Shown piece by piece: positions 1 through 11,500 of a DNA stretch of 64,000 bases. Every line of letters begins with the position of its first letter. Position 1 is the stretch's first letter. The DNA lies in the NCBI GenBank assembly GCA_019914945.1, contig CM034103.1:15776785-15840784 (forward strand), given 5' to 3'. The notes under the pieces were generated by a model that saw nothing but the letters and a program-made list of their open reading frames with translations, did not search any database and was not told the origin of the DNA. Position numbers and translations under genes: made by a program. This stretch comes from Typha latifolia (taxonomy: Eukaryota; Streptophyta; Magnoliopsida; Poales; Typhaceae).

Positions 1-1
1 G

Positions 2-1621
2 GTAGAGTTGGGGTCTGTGGTAGGGAGAGACCAAGTAGATCTTCTTCTTTCATATCTTTTTGGTCTTTCTGTTTTAACATTTTTAAGCTTTTGAAGTTCT
101 CCAGTATTTTAAGATTTCGGTGAAATTGAACAGGCTGGCAGTTATAGATATTGCTGAAATGATTACTGTCCTTTATTTTCTCCTCTAGTCTATTTTTAAG
201 AACTGATTCAAAGTTGCCTTACTTGAAATCTCTATTATATAGAACTCTGTTATAAATGAGTTTCTATTTGAACAGGTTGGGCTAATGCTTGCAGGAATGG
301 GAGGTTCATCAGTTGATGTGTTTCGGATGGTAATAAAGATGGTTTTGATTCTTGATGGAATTTGTATTTACAATAGTAGCACTTTCTTGATTTTCCCTGA
401 CATCTTTATATGCGACAGGCAAGTTCACGGTGGGAAAAGAGACAAGCAAAAGTCTTGGTATATTTCCTTGTTCTTATCGATTTATCACCTCAACCTGTTT
501 GCCAGACAATATCCACTACTGTCAAACAGATACTATGTTTGCTTATGTTTCACTTGCTGTCGTTTCATTCCTCTTAATAAATCATTGATCATTTGTTTCT
601 AGAAGTCTGCTTAATTCCTTAGACTGGGCCTAGAATAATCATCTCACTTGTTCTCATTTTGATAGGCAAGGCATGGATATGATTGGCATGATCTCCCCTT
701 TCACTTGACCTGTAAAGTGCTGATAATTGACACATTCCTAATTGCCTTGCCTTATTTCTCATCTTGAGCCAGTATGACAAATATGATAGCGCCGTGGTTA
801 TGATTCTTCTTTATCTGCTTAATTGAGATAGTTGAACAAATATGGCATTGCAATCATATTCTTCATTTCCTGTCTTGTGTTGCCCCTTACGTACTATGTG
901 ATAGCAGTGATGTCATAAGTTAGTAATTCAAGATCATCATAGTATTCCTTATATTTGCAGTCCATTAGACGTGTTCTCTTGCATGCAGGAAAGGGTTAGG
1001 ATTCGAATGGTGAAGCAGAAGGATTCAAAGTCCTGGAGTGATGTTTGGGGAAAGCCAAAGGATTACCAAAATACAGGTACTCTTTCACAAACAAAAAGGA
1101 AAAAAAGAAGCTATATATGCTGCTAAAGTTCCTGTGATGTCTCTCTCTTATCCTCTGAATCTTCAAGGTAAAACTTTGTCAGTTGCGATGGTCAATGAAT
1201 AGCAGCAATTGTTTGGCACTAATATTACTAGTTAGATGTATTCACTTTTCACATGCATCTCAATTAAAGGGGGGACATAAACCTCTTCATTGATCTGAAT
1301 CTCAAACCACGTAGCTGGTGGTAAAGCATGAGTGGTTGCTGACAGTATCAAGCCTCCTAGTTTCTGTGCAAATTAAGATAACCCTTAGGCCTGGAATCTG
1401 GATGGCCCTTTTCGATTTCTTTCATTTTTTTTCCTATCAAGCTACTTGCTGGGTTTGCTTCCGATGACTAATAGGACATTTAATTTGCAGAAGAGGAAGC
1501 TAAGGAGCGAGCAAAAAGAGCTGCAGAAGCAGCAAGAAGGTGGAGAGACTACTCGAGGAAAGGCACAGATAAACCCCCTACTTTCAAACTTCCAGAGGCA
1601 ATGTCCGGTAAAGAACAATGA
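2..1621 (+). CDS. 3' end of an unrecognised multi-exon gene (5' end outside window)
   Basis: Four putative exons join in one open frame: 2-34 (phase 0, donor GTAGAT), 276-329, 989-1076 (ends in phase 1) and 1491-1621, with TGA at 1619-1621. The internal junctions have good AG acceptors and GT donors. The last two exons are the best supported: they read ERVRIRMVKQKDSKSWSDVWG, and then a charged, Ala/Arg/Lys/Glu-rich helix (EEEAKERAKRAAEAARRWRDYSR) ending in a short basic tail. The two earlier exons are short and less certain. I do not recognise the family, so no function is assigned. The C-terminal helix could be a coiled coil or an RNA- or protein-contact segment. The gene starts before the window. 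Confidence 0.45.
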
Positions 1622-2059
1622 AACACGAAAGAAAAGATGATTCTCCGAGACAATCTCTCTCCTCCATCAACTTCTTAACGTGTAATTAATTATTTCCAGA
1701 GCGCTTCTACAGCCGCTGCTGCTTAGTTCCCACTCATATTATATTTGTAAATCATGTATAAATCCATAGATGATTCTTACAGGTGCCTCTCACCAAGATC
1801 ATTACCCTCTCCAACATGTATCCTATGTATATATATACTCTCTCGTTACGACTATTCTAACAAATAAAATAGTTGTTGATGCTGGATTGGAATGACTGAC
1901 ATGCGTATTATACAAACTCCATTCATCCTCCAATTAACTGATATTTGTGTTAATTAATGCATCATAAACAACAATTAATCTAAGTCAATTCCCCGGGGAA
2001 GCAGTGATTACTAACAACACAAGCAAAACAAACAGTTATTCGTAGTCACAGTTCTACTT
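1622..2059. other. Convergent intergenic region
   Basis: This is the 3' flank of the plus-strand gene ending at 1621 and of the minus-strand gene ending at 2060. The DNA is AT-rich, and sequences such as AATAAA near 1861 could serve in polyadenylation. I see no further gene. Confidence 0.4.
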
Positions 2060-2566
2060 CTACCTGACAGTACAAGCAACAGCATGAGCCCAAGACTTCA
2101 GGTGTGCCTTCATGGCCAAACTATTATTCATAGGTGGCATGGCATAACAATTCAACGACCTAACAAAACTCTGGGCCTTCTGTGATCTCCTCATTCTTTG
2201 ATGCTCCCAGATCGCTGAAACTGGTCTAGCTTCCAACTCCAATCCACCAAAACAAGTGTGCAAACTCATGTGCCCTTTAAAGTACTCCTTGATCTCCATA
2301 TGCACTTCAGTTTCTTCCATCGTGCTCTCTTCTGCATTTATCTTCCTCTCTTCTGGTTCTGCTGCTTCTCCTTGATGATCACAAGTGGCCAAAGACCTCA
2401 CTTCTTGTTGGCAAATCACTTCTTTTGGGCTTTCAGGGTCAGTAAGAAGATGTGGCTGTTCCTCTGAGCTCTTCCCATCGACGCATTCAGACGGGGAAGA
2501 TGGTTTGAGAACGTTGGAGAAGAACCAAAGATGGTCGATATTTTCTAAGATCATCTTCCCCTCCAT
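2060..2566 (-). CDS. Uncharacterised 168-aa plant protein
   Basis: This is a single-exon reading frame of 168 codons beginning MEGKMILENIDHLWFFSNVL. The Leu-Trp-Phe-Phe N-terminus, an acidic Ser/Glu-rich middle and a conserved-looking C-terminal block (ending LKSWAHAVACTVR) give it the look of a real plant protein rather than a random frame. I do not recognise a catalytic motif, signal peptide or membrane segment. A dinucleotide (TA)n tract lies about 85-120 bp upstream of the start codon. The opposite-strand frames at 2258-2570 are shadows of it. The protein may be a small regulatory or scaffold protein, but that is a guess. The call that it is a gene is better supported than any function. 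Confidence 0.6.
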   Translation of the reverse strand: MEGKMILENIDHLWFFSNVLKPSSPSECVDGKSSEEQPHLLTDPESPKEVICQQEVRSLATCDHQGEAAEPEERKINAEESTMEETEVHMEIKEYFKGHMSLHTCFGGLELEARPVSAIWEHQRMRRSQKAQSFVRSLNCYAMPPMNNSLAMKAHLKSWAHAVACTVR

Positions 2567-2640
2567 GTGAATGCGATCATCTGAAAGTTATCTGAAAATA
2601 TAGATGAATTAGATAATGAGAAGATATAAAGGTGAAATGT

Positions 2641-2651
<11 letters not shown>

Positions 2652-2686
<35 letters not shown>
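2652..2686. repeat. (AT)n microsatellite
   Basis: About 17 uninterrupted TA dinucleotides lie just upstream of the minus-strand gene at 2060-2566. The tract is probably polymorphic and lies in its promoter or 5' leader. Confidence 0.9.
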
Positions 2687-2692
<6 letters not shown>

Positions 2693-3163
2693 GCCAATTT
2701 GAATTGGATGGGTTGTCAGGCATTATCTCGAGGTACCAACGGCTCTGTACATCACGTGACTCCACCTAAAAGTCCTACGTGGCACATCTTTTTATGAGAG
2801 CCAGAGTGGATTTCAGGTGAAATGTTACCCAACTGGGACCAGTGGAGCAGCCCATTGGGTTTCTAAGTCGACCCTTTCTTGGCCCAACTCCAAGGATTTT
2901 TCTTTTTCACCACAAAAAAAAAAAGAATAATGGACTTGCATGCAGTTAAGTGCAAGCTACGTTTAATAAGAAGTTAAAATGGATTTCAGAAGTACTATCT
3001 GGAGGATTGGCTAGCTATGTCTAAAAGGCCAAAGCCATGGACAAACTAAGAAACAAGAGAATTAATTTAGAGAAAGAAATCTAGGAATGATAAGAATAAC
3101 TGAGATATTGTTTGAAGCTAACAAGAGTTCAATTATGACATTCATATGGCATGCATATAACTA
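2687..3163. other. Intergenic, upstream of MIR399 cluster
   Basis: This is the promoter side of both the minus-strand gene at 2060-2566 and the MIR399 cluster. It contains a G-box-like TCACGTGA near 2754. I see no gene in it. Confidence 0.4.
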
Positions 3164-3171
3164 GTATATAC
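3164..3171 (+). promoter_or_regulatory. P1BS element (PHR-binding) upstream of first MIR399
   Basis: GTATATAC matches the P1BS consensus GNATATNC bound by PHR1-type MYB-CC factors under phosphate starvation. It lies about 90 bp upstream of the first MIR399 hairpin, where a promoter element would be expected. A single 8-bp match in AT-rich DNA can occur by chance. Its position next to a MIR399 hairpin makes it credible. Confidence 0.5.
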
Positions 3172-3255
3172 ATAATAATGTATAGACTCAATATACATAA
3201 AGTTTTTCTGATTAAAGCCAGAGAAAGAGGAGACTTCTACTGAGAGATACAACTG

Positions 3256-3350
3256 AGAAGGTGCATTGCTGGGCAAATCTCCTTTGGCAGCGTCCTACGT
3301 ACCATTGAAGGTTGCTGCCAAAGGAGATGTCGCCCAGAAATGCGCCCTCG
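3256..3350 (+). ncRNA. MIR399: MIR399 precursor hairpin, variant mature sequence
   Basis: The 3' arm (3316-3337) starts TGCCAAAGGAGATG and ends CGCCCAG, sharing the first 12 bases with miR399. The 5' arm (3271-3290) is GGGCAAATCTCCTTTGGCAG and pairs with it almost perfectly. The stem continues below with GGTGCATT (3260-3267) against AATGCGCC (3339-3346), and a loop of about 23 nt lies between the arms. Relative to familiar miR399 members the 3' half has one extra base, which leaves an asymmetric bulge. miR399 is induced by phosphate starvation, moves in phloem and targets PHO2/UBC24 mRNA. The strand is set by the mature sequence being on the 3' arm, as in all miR399 precursors. Confidence 0.88.
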
Positions 3351-4568
3351 CACTTTTGTCACCTTAGGGTGGTCTGGTGGCTCACTCATGTATGAAGCTT
3401 TCTATCTTTCTATGTATTTAAAGGTGGCGAGGCAGATAGACCTCGTTAGGGTTTAGGATTTAAAGTTTAGGAATATGTTGCACTCGTAATTGTCATTAGT
3501 CACTGGTCATGGTGTGTCCAGCGTTCCTCCAAAATTGGATATGCCTCATCTTTCCTGCAGCATATTCTCTCTAGATCTATACCTCTCAATTCATCTTATC
3601 ATGTAATTTAATTATGAAGCATATGTAAAATATCCTTGGGAGAGTTTCTTTTCTTCTAAAATTAAGAGCAATGCTATTAACGTGGATTGTGGAACAAGGT
3701 ATCTCTCTATATATTGTCTTTCGTATGTACGTGGGTAGATAAATATTCCTTGTTCCTGAAAGCATTATTAATCCAAGCAACAGGAAATTATCTTGAGATT
3801 AATATTCTGAGATAAGTTATATGCCGTCAGGATTTACTAGCAAATTGAACTAATTTTGTGTGAGGACTTCACCATTTCATCAAACTAATATTGAGAATTA
3901 ACTCTCTCTTTTTTTCACTTAACCAACCATGCATTGTGAACGAATACCTCCTAGAGATTCTTCTATATATATTTACGAGCTTCATAAGGTATATATGCAT
4001 GCATACTTGGAGAAATTAATAGATCGCCTCCCTCCGTCACACAGGATATATCCTAATACTAGGAAGACCAAAAAAGAACGTTAGATTTACGCATAGTAGC
4101 AAATAAAAGAGCATCAAATATATAACCAGCGAAGATCCTAAAGAATGTTCCTCTCCTTGATATCTGAAGCAAATATTTTGTGGTCTCATGCATGGGTACC
4201 ATGACAAGGACCAAAAGGTGATTCCTTTGTTCCAAAATGTTAATGGGTATGGATGATTCTCTCGTCGCATATATGCATGCAAGGCTTAAACTTAGCCGTT
4301 TGGATGGCCAAAAATGTCGTCTAAATGATTTACTTCTTACGTTTTTCCACGTCCCAATGGCCAAGACTTCTCACACGTACATCCATCTATTTACAAGTCT
4401 CAAAGATACTACGAAAAGAAACCAAGCAAATGAAAGTAAAAGAGGAGAGAAAGAGCTAATGCTTTTTGAACAGATAAAGGGGACACCATATTCCTCTAGC
4501 ACAAACCAAAAGTTAGAAAAGAGAAATAGTAAGGGAAGAAGCTCCTCAAGAATAGTCCTGATTTCCTA
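3351..4568. other. Spacer between the two MIR399 hairpins
   Basis: This 1.2-kb AT-rich spacer has only overlapping short reading frames on both strands (for example around 4037-4364) with no recognisable protein. It probably holds the 3' part of the first MIR399 transcript and the promoter of the second. Confidence 0.4.
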
Positions 4569-4588
4569 GCATATGCTGTAGCATATCC
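4569..4588 (+). promoter_or_regulatory. Two P1BS elements upstream of second MIR399
   Basis: GCATATGC (4569-4576) and GCATATCC (4581-4588) both match the PHR1-binding consensus GNATATNC and are only four bases apart. They lie about 120 bp upstream of the second hairpin. A TATA-like TATAAAT follows at about 4614. A paired P1BS plus TATA is the arrangement expected of a phosphate-starvation-inducible MIR399 promoter. Confidence 0.65.
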
Positions 4589-4699
4589 AGATCCAAGGAT
4601 CAAATAAAAACATTATAAATCCACAACTGAGGAGAGTTATAATCTCGCAGAACATTGCAAAGAAGATAGAGAATAGCAGAAGAAGATCCATGTGAGGCT

Positions 4700-4806
4700 A
4701 AGAATAACAGAGCAGTTCTCCTTGGGCAGGAATGCTGATAGGCATAATATAATGCTTCTGCTATCCTTGCCAAAGGAGAATTGCCCTGCCATTCTCCTGC
4801 ACAAAC
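4700..4806 (+). ncRNA. MIR399: MIR399 precursor hairpin, canonical mature sequence
   Basis: Bases 4768-4788 on the 3' arm start TGCCAAAGGAGAATT and end GCCCTG, which from memory equals the canonical rice miR399a/b/c 21-mer. The 5' arm around 4711-4731 (GCAGTTCTCCTTGGGCAGG) pairs with it with a few mismatches, and the loop is about 35 nt. It lies 1.4 kb downstream of the first MIR399 hairpin on the same strand, so the two form a tandem cluster. The paired P1BS elements upstream suggest it is switched on by PHR factors at low phosphate. The expected target is PHO2, whose loss raises phosphate uptake and root-to-shoot transport. Confidence 0.93.
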
Positions 4807-6220
4807 TATTGTTTCAGACTAATGGTGACAATGTGTTCAGAGGAATATTTCTTAGAGGTAATTCTCAGTCATATATCTTTTTTATTATTTATGATTAATA
4901 GGATATGAATCCAAGTTGAAAACCAACTAGACTCTTATTGTATTATTAATTCTGAATAGTATTTATTATAATAGAAGAGAGAAAATTGAGGCCCCATAAT
5001 TTAATTACAGCTACTTTGGAAACTGAGATGAGGCCCCATAAGCTTATCTAACAACGACATGAGATGAGATCAAATCATACTAATTGTAGTATATATTATG
5101 AAGTTATATGCCTAGTGTTCCCCCATAAACAAAGCATCAAAGCGATTAATTAAAGTGACAATCAATTATAGCTTAATAAAGTCAACTGCGACCAAGAAAT
5201 GTCACCCTCAACGTGACAACTGACATGATTCTTTAAAATCTTTAAAAAGATTGGGCCCAATGGATGATGAAATTTATCACTTGAAAATCTCAACCCTTTG
5301 GCTTTGCGGAGAAGGCATTAACCTTGGAATGATTCAAACACTCGGTTAGTTTTGACAGAAAAGGAGATCATGGGAGATATTAATTCTCCATCTTTGAGTT
5401 AATTAGTCTACCCTTTTCAGCCAATAACCACTCTTTACGTTTAACAAATAATAGAATTATTCTAACACGTAACGGGCTACGGTTTATAGTTTCACTTAAA
5501 AAAAAAGTGCAATTTTTCTTCTTCAGTTTAATCCCATCAATCAAAACAAACTACCACTTAGCCATTTGTTTCATACTTCAAATCATAATTAACTCTATCT
5601 CTTCATATTAATTATGATTAAGCATCACATGGAGGTAGTGAGAGAGCACAACGAGCTTGGCTGTTTGCAGCACACCAACCATTTTTTAAAGCACTGCCGT
5701 GATTATACTAAAATGTTCATTTCACACTCAGCTGTATGCGTTTATATGGTCAAATTAAAATAGTGAAACAATAAGGTGTATATAAAAAATAAACACACAA
5801 TGTAGGGTGCGAAATGGAAAAAAAAAATCCAAGCCTATAAACTTATGTATCCTATTCCAACTACTCGTATATATATTATAGATGGGAAATGGAGTATAGG
5901 TGGGGGAGAAGTCACTCTCACAACTTTCTATGGCTTCATTTATTAATCCTTCTATGTGCTCTCACATCCTTCTCTTCTTAGAGACATCATCGTTTAGTTT
6001 AATTTATATCACTTTATTACGTAGATAGAGACAGATGCGTAGATGGCAACAATGACGCCGAGAGCTACCCCGATCTCTCTTCTCTCCTTCTTATAACCCA
6101 AACCCTTCTCTATTCTTCTCCTGATAGAGAAAAAAGAAAAGAAGTTGGACATCAGCACGAAGTTTAAGGCGCGGTGGAACACGGAGCCAGAGATTTGGCG
6201 GCTGGGATTTGGTTGGTCGT
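4807..6220. other. Intergenic, WRKY promoter side
   Basis: This AT-rich DNA contains no convincing reading frame. A TATAA at about 6092 lies 130 bp upstream of the WRKY start codon and could be its TATA box. Confidence 0.4.
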
Positions 6221-7175
6221 ATGATCGTATCTAAGATGGACGGCTACTGTAGCAGCGACTCCCGCAGCTTCGAGTCTGAGGAGGCCGGGATCCCGTCACC
6301 TACCGGTGAGCAGAAGCCGAGCCACCCCTTCCCTTCCCCTTCTCCCCCGGCTAAGAGGAGGTCCGGTCCGCTGCTACGCCGGAACTAATTGCCGTCATCT
6401 CCTTTTTCGTTTTCTTTTACTTGCCCCGTCTTATTTAGATTCTTTAATTCTTTTTATTATTGCAGCCGGCGAGAGATTCAGAAGAGAGTGGTGTCGATAC
6501 CCATCGGGGAACCTGATGGGCCGCGGCCCAAAGGCGTCGGCGAGGGAGCTCCACCGTCGGATTCGTGGGCCTGGAGAAAGTACGGGCAGAAGCCCATCAA
6601 GGGATCCCCTTACCCCAGGTATGTATACCGCGGTACATAACATAATCCATCCGGTAATCCCTATCTACTAAGAAGTGGTGGTCTTACTATGGGCTTTTGT
6701 GATTGGACGCAGGGGCTACTACAGGTGCAGCAGCTCGAAGGGGTGCCCCGCGCGGAAGCAAGTAGAACGCAGCCACGTGGACCCAACAATGCTAGTCGTA
6801 ACTTATTCCTTCGAACATAACCACCCCTGGCCTCTCCCGAGGAACAAGACCCCGGCCCGGCCCACGGAAGAGCCGGCCCAGCCGAAAAGCCCGGTGGAAC
6901 CGGAGGAGAGTTTCGCCGATCTGATCGGAGAGGAGTTCCAGTGGTTCCTGGGTTCCCCGACGTCCACGTCAGCTCCGGCGGCAGGAGAGGCGATCTTATA
7001 CGGGCCCATCTTTGGGGCCGCCGCCGACGCCATGCGACTTCCGGAGGATATCGCAGAGGAAGGAGAAGGAGGGGGAGGCGAGGAGGACGCGCTCTTCGCA
7101 GGACTCGGCGAGCTACCCGAGTGCGCCGTGGTGCTTCGGCGGCGCGGCTTCGGCTTGCCGGCGGAGTTTGTCTGA
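6221..7175 (+). CDS. WRKY transcription factor, group IIe (WRKY65/69-like)
   Basis: Three exons, 6221-6360, 6466-6618 and 6713-7175, encode 251 aa. The WRKY domain has WRKYGQK at residues 83-89 and the zinc ligands C103-X5-C109-X23-H133-X-H135, which is group II. The text before it ([21 protein letters not shown]) and after it ([16 protein letters not shown]) is that of group IIe members such as WRKY65 and WRKY69. The second intron splits the Arg codon in PR/GYYR, the conserved WRKY-domain intron position. A basic [11 protein letters not shown] stretch before the domain is a likely nuclear signal, and the C-terminal 110 residues are acidic and Pro-rich. The first donor is placed at 6361: the GT at 6306 would break the frame. 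An in-frame Met at 6236 is an alternative start. The protein should bind W-box DNA (TTGAC) in the nucleus. Confidence 0.93.
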
Positions 7176-8563
7176 TAGCCATTCATCCGGTCTCCGTGCG
7201 AGTTGTGATACTTTTTTGTTTGTTTTATTTTTCTCGATTTTTGAAAAACAAATTCCTCAAATTTTTAAGCTAGGATGAGTGATATCATATTCTTTCTTAT
7301 CTCGTTTGGATAAAAAGATACTAACAATAATTTATGGAAATGTTTGGTTGTAATTTAAAAATTCCTTTAAGCTCGGAAGAATGCACGTGGAGTAAACAGG
7401 AGGAAGCGGCGCCGCCGGTCACTGCCTGAATCGCCTCCTTCGTGTTAACATACGAGAGAGCATTTTGTCACTTGCCCAACCACTAGAGTTTACAAATCAC
7501 AATATATTTCCATAGATTTGTCCTGATCTACAACATTTTGATGGTGTTTATATTATTGTCAATTGTCGAGATCTGAGAAAACATTATCTTTCTAATTTTG
7601 GAATCTGTAAACTAAGGCTTCAATGCTTGTCCTAAAAAGTTGAAAAGAGAAGTAGTTATGCTAGACGTGTTCCAGAATCAAACTAGAATAAGAACTCCTT
7701 CGTTTACATCAAAATAAACCACATGCTTTGCTTTGATAACCATGATACGAGCTTTAACTAAGAAACTATTTGATAAAGATTTAGGATCTCCAAAATTCGT
7801 TACAGATTCATCTCATATGTAGCCAATCCAACCCTACCACCTCGAGCTCAATTAATATTAGTTAATGGAGTGGATCTGCATTTAAATTATTGATGGAGTT
7901 TAAGTAGCAAGATAACGAACTTGAGATGGAAATTAGCAGACAAGCAACGTGAGTTAACTCCTAGTACAAAAGAGAACGTGGGATTACTTAACTACTCACA
8001 TGCTCATCCAGAAATCAAGGCATCTTATCCTAGTTGTAAAGCCTTAGTTAGTAGTAGGAAAGGTAATTAATTTGTTAATTATCCTCTTTTCTGTAGAGGA
8101 TTAGTTTAATCCGGGCTTAAGCTTAGCCCGCATCCAAACTTTTCTGGGCTGGGCCTTGGGTGAATATGTCTACAATAATCCGATTTACAAATATCTAAAC
8201 CTGAGGGTGTTTTATGAAATAAATGTTTAAGCGTAGGTAGTTATTTGCAAAAAGGCCATCGTTAATTTCGGTGGCTGTCTGTTCGCTTTTTTCTCTCTCA
8301 GCCGACCCACTTCTCTAGCGTACGCCAAGCTGACCGCCGACCGCCGGCACCTCCGGCCGCTTATCTGGCCGATACATGCCCGTTCATCAACTCCTGTCCA
8401 AGAACAAGGAATCTTTTCGAATCTACCTTGGTCTCGATGCGCCTACTTGACGAGTTCAGATCTGGGTGTACAACTGCTGATCTCATTTGGATTAGCTAGG
8501 GTTTTAGTATTGGAGAAGGAAGAAAGATTCTTTGATCAGTTGGTAAAAGTAAACTTGTTCTAA
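7176..8563. other. Intergenic
   Basis: This holds the WRKY 3' flank and the promoter and 5' leader of the translocator-like gene. The last 250 bp (from about 8275) are GC-richer and probably transcribed leader. No additional gene is seen. Confidence 0.4.
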
Positions 8564-11500
8564 ATGGGCTTAGATCCCACGGAAGAAGTGGAAGAGCTGG
8601 AATTAGTAGAAGACGCAGAGAGTGAGACTAATAGCCGCAACCCTGTGCTCAGAAAGGAGCCATCTTTTTCACGGTGGTGTGACGAGATTGGGGTCGTCGG
8701 CGCAAACGATTCCTTAACTGATGGCTCTTTGATCAATTCTGCGAGTGGAGATTCCGAAGAATTCGAGTTGCCATTGCTCCAAGGAGGCGGATCGAAGTTG
8801 GAGGCTGCTGAGAAGAGTATGATTTCAGGCACTGCAAATGGAGATCGGATGAGCTACTCGTCCATGGACATTGAGAATGCGATGAGCGCAAATGATTCGA
8901 CGAGCAAACCAACAAATGCGATGCAGGCAGAGGTTAGCTCAATTTCTGTACCATTCTTGGCGAAGATTTTGGGCTACATCTTAGTTTGGTATACCCTCAG
9001 TATCTGTTTGACTTCGTAAGTGCCTAATTCTTTCTAAATGGTCTGTTATATTTCCCTTAATCTCCGTGGAAGATTAAAACTTGGTACTTCTCCTTATAGC
9101 TATAATAAGGAAATGCTAGGGGAGCAGCTTATGCGGTTTCCAGCTCCCTTATTGATGAACACTGTTCAGTTCACAATGCAAGCTTTGTTATCGAGGGCTA
9201 TCGTGTACTTCCGATCTAAAGGTTCTGAAAACAGGAGTGACATAATTTCGTGGAGAGATTACTTCACCAGAGGTAGCTGCGTATTATATTTGTTCATCTT
9301 TAGCCTCCACTGTTAAGTGCCGTTACTTTCTATTTGACAAATATGCAAATGGCGAAATATGGATAAGCTATAAGACTATAGGTGGAATTTTCTTTTTGTA
9401 GTTGTGCCAACAGCTCTTGGAACTGCATTAGATATAGACTTCAGCAACTCTTCCCTTGCTTTCATAACTGTGTCATTTGCTACGATGGTGAGTTCCCTTC
9501 TCAATTGGTTAAAGTTTGTGGATTCCCTAACTTGTATACTAAACCTTTATCTCCTGTTATGCAGTGTAAATCTGCCTCTCCAATTTTTCTCCTCCTGTTT
9601 GCTTTTGCATTTAGGTGCGTTTGACTTGAACTGTTATTTGACAACTTCTTATAATATTGCAAATAATTCCTGTTCAATCTTCTTTTTAGCACGTCATCAT
9701 AAATTTTATGGTACTGAATGTCCATTGCCAATGAGTTGAGGGAGGGAGGTGGACCTTCTACAAATTATTTGAATAGTTCAAGATTATCAATCATTGTGAT
9801 TTTATGGCTATACAAAGTGGGATCTCTGTAATTTTTTACTCTAACTGATCCTTTTTTTTTACCACTTATATTCAAGATATCATCTTTGCCGTTGTAATTT
9901 ATCTGTCGGTTTCTTCTGTTTCTATTCCCGTGCCTCATTTTTTCTTTAGCTAATGTATTTGTCAATGAGTCCTTCTTAGGAAAGATGAGCTGTTGTGCTG
10001 GTCTGGGTTTTGTTCCAATTTAGTATATGTCTTATAACACGTTAGGCCTCTTATTTTGTTTTAAAAGGTTGGAGAAACCAAGCTTCAAGCTTCTCGGTAT
10101 CATAATCGTCATTTGCTCTGGAGTTCTATTTACAGGTATATAATGCTTCCTCAGCTACATCCATGTGGTGTTCTTTGTAGTTCGTATATAGTTAATTGAA
10201 TTAATTTGTCACAGGTAAACATGTATTTGCTATATTATATGAGACATTGGTTTTAAATTTAGATGTTATCGTCAACGTATCTTCTTCCACTGATTCTTCA
10301 ATATAATGCAAATTGCTAAGGGCTTAGCTACAATGTTACTATGCCATTTCCTTATAGATCAAACTATGTTTCCGTTTTTCTCATGACAAGTACATTCTGT
10401 ATCACCATATGGTTTGTAGTTAAATTTCATGCATCCTTAATTATGTTGACAAACCTCATTTTTCTCAGTTGCCAAGGAGACAAATTTTGAGTTTTGGGGA
10501 TTTATTTATATCATGGTTGCGGCTGTTATGTCTGGCTTTCGCTGGTGCCTGACTCAGATTCTCTTGCAGGTTATTAATTCACATTTCTTAACCCAAATTA
10601 GCTGATTAAACTTTAAAAAGTCATTTAAAAAATGATTTTCTTGTCTAAATCTTTACCCTTCTCTCTCTGTGCATGTGGCTTCCAAACTCAACATGAAGAA
10701 AGAGGCATATGGTAAGCAGTCTATTTCCATGCTTAGGAGCACCATAGTGCTTTTTTTCATTAATAATACTGCCTCATGGATGACTTCTGTGTCCAAGGTG
10801 GCATTTTCCTTACAATACACATTGTGCATCATGGAAATTTTACAGTTACATTTTAAGTTGCTTTTCATGCAATTTGAGAAGATTGCAATTTGAAAATTTT
10901 CTTAGTCAATTTGATGTTGTGCAGGTTTAAGGGACCCCATTACTCTGATGAGTTATATTACCCCTGTAATGGCAATAGCAACTGCAGTCCTCTCTCTTGC
11001 AATGGATCCCTGGCATGATTTCAGGACAAATGATTTTTTTGATAATTCAAGGGGCATCATAAAAAGTTGTTTACTAATGGGTTTGGGAGGTATATTGGCA
11101 TTTTTTATGGTAAGCATTTGATAGCAAACATTCTTGGCCAACATGGACATTGTTCAAATTATCTACCCAATAAATTAGTTGTAACATACTTATCATTGCA
11201 AGTTGCAGTTTATGTTCTAGACAAGTGTTTATAACATCCTTTTGGTTGCAGGTTTTAACTGAATATATTCTCGTTTCAGCAACTAGTGCGGTAACAGTGA
11301 CAATTGCTGGGATGGTCAAGGAGGCTGTTACTATATTGGTACACATGACTCAATATATGTTTCCATTTACTCATAGTTGCTCTGCATGTTATAACTACTG
11401 CCAAAACCAATTAGGTTTTTAAATGGATTTCAGCAAAGATTGATTGTTAACATGAAATCAAGTGTCATTCCTATTTACTAACTTGTGTTAACACAGTAGT

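Noticed and set aside
4037..4569. Overlapping frames on both strands between the MIR399 hairpins
   Set aside because: Frames overlap on both strands without domain or codon bias. The region is promoter/spacer.
6306..6671. GT at 6306 as first donor of the WRKY gene and the 121-codon frame starting there
   Set aside because: That donor puts the WRKY domain out of frame. Donor 6361 restores AKRSRR and the conserved frame.
6661..7186. Minus-strand frames of 173 and 127 codons
   Set aside because: They are antisense to the WRKY third exon and result from its GC-rich composition.
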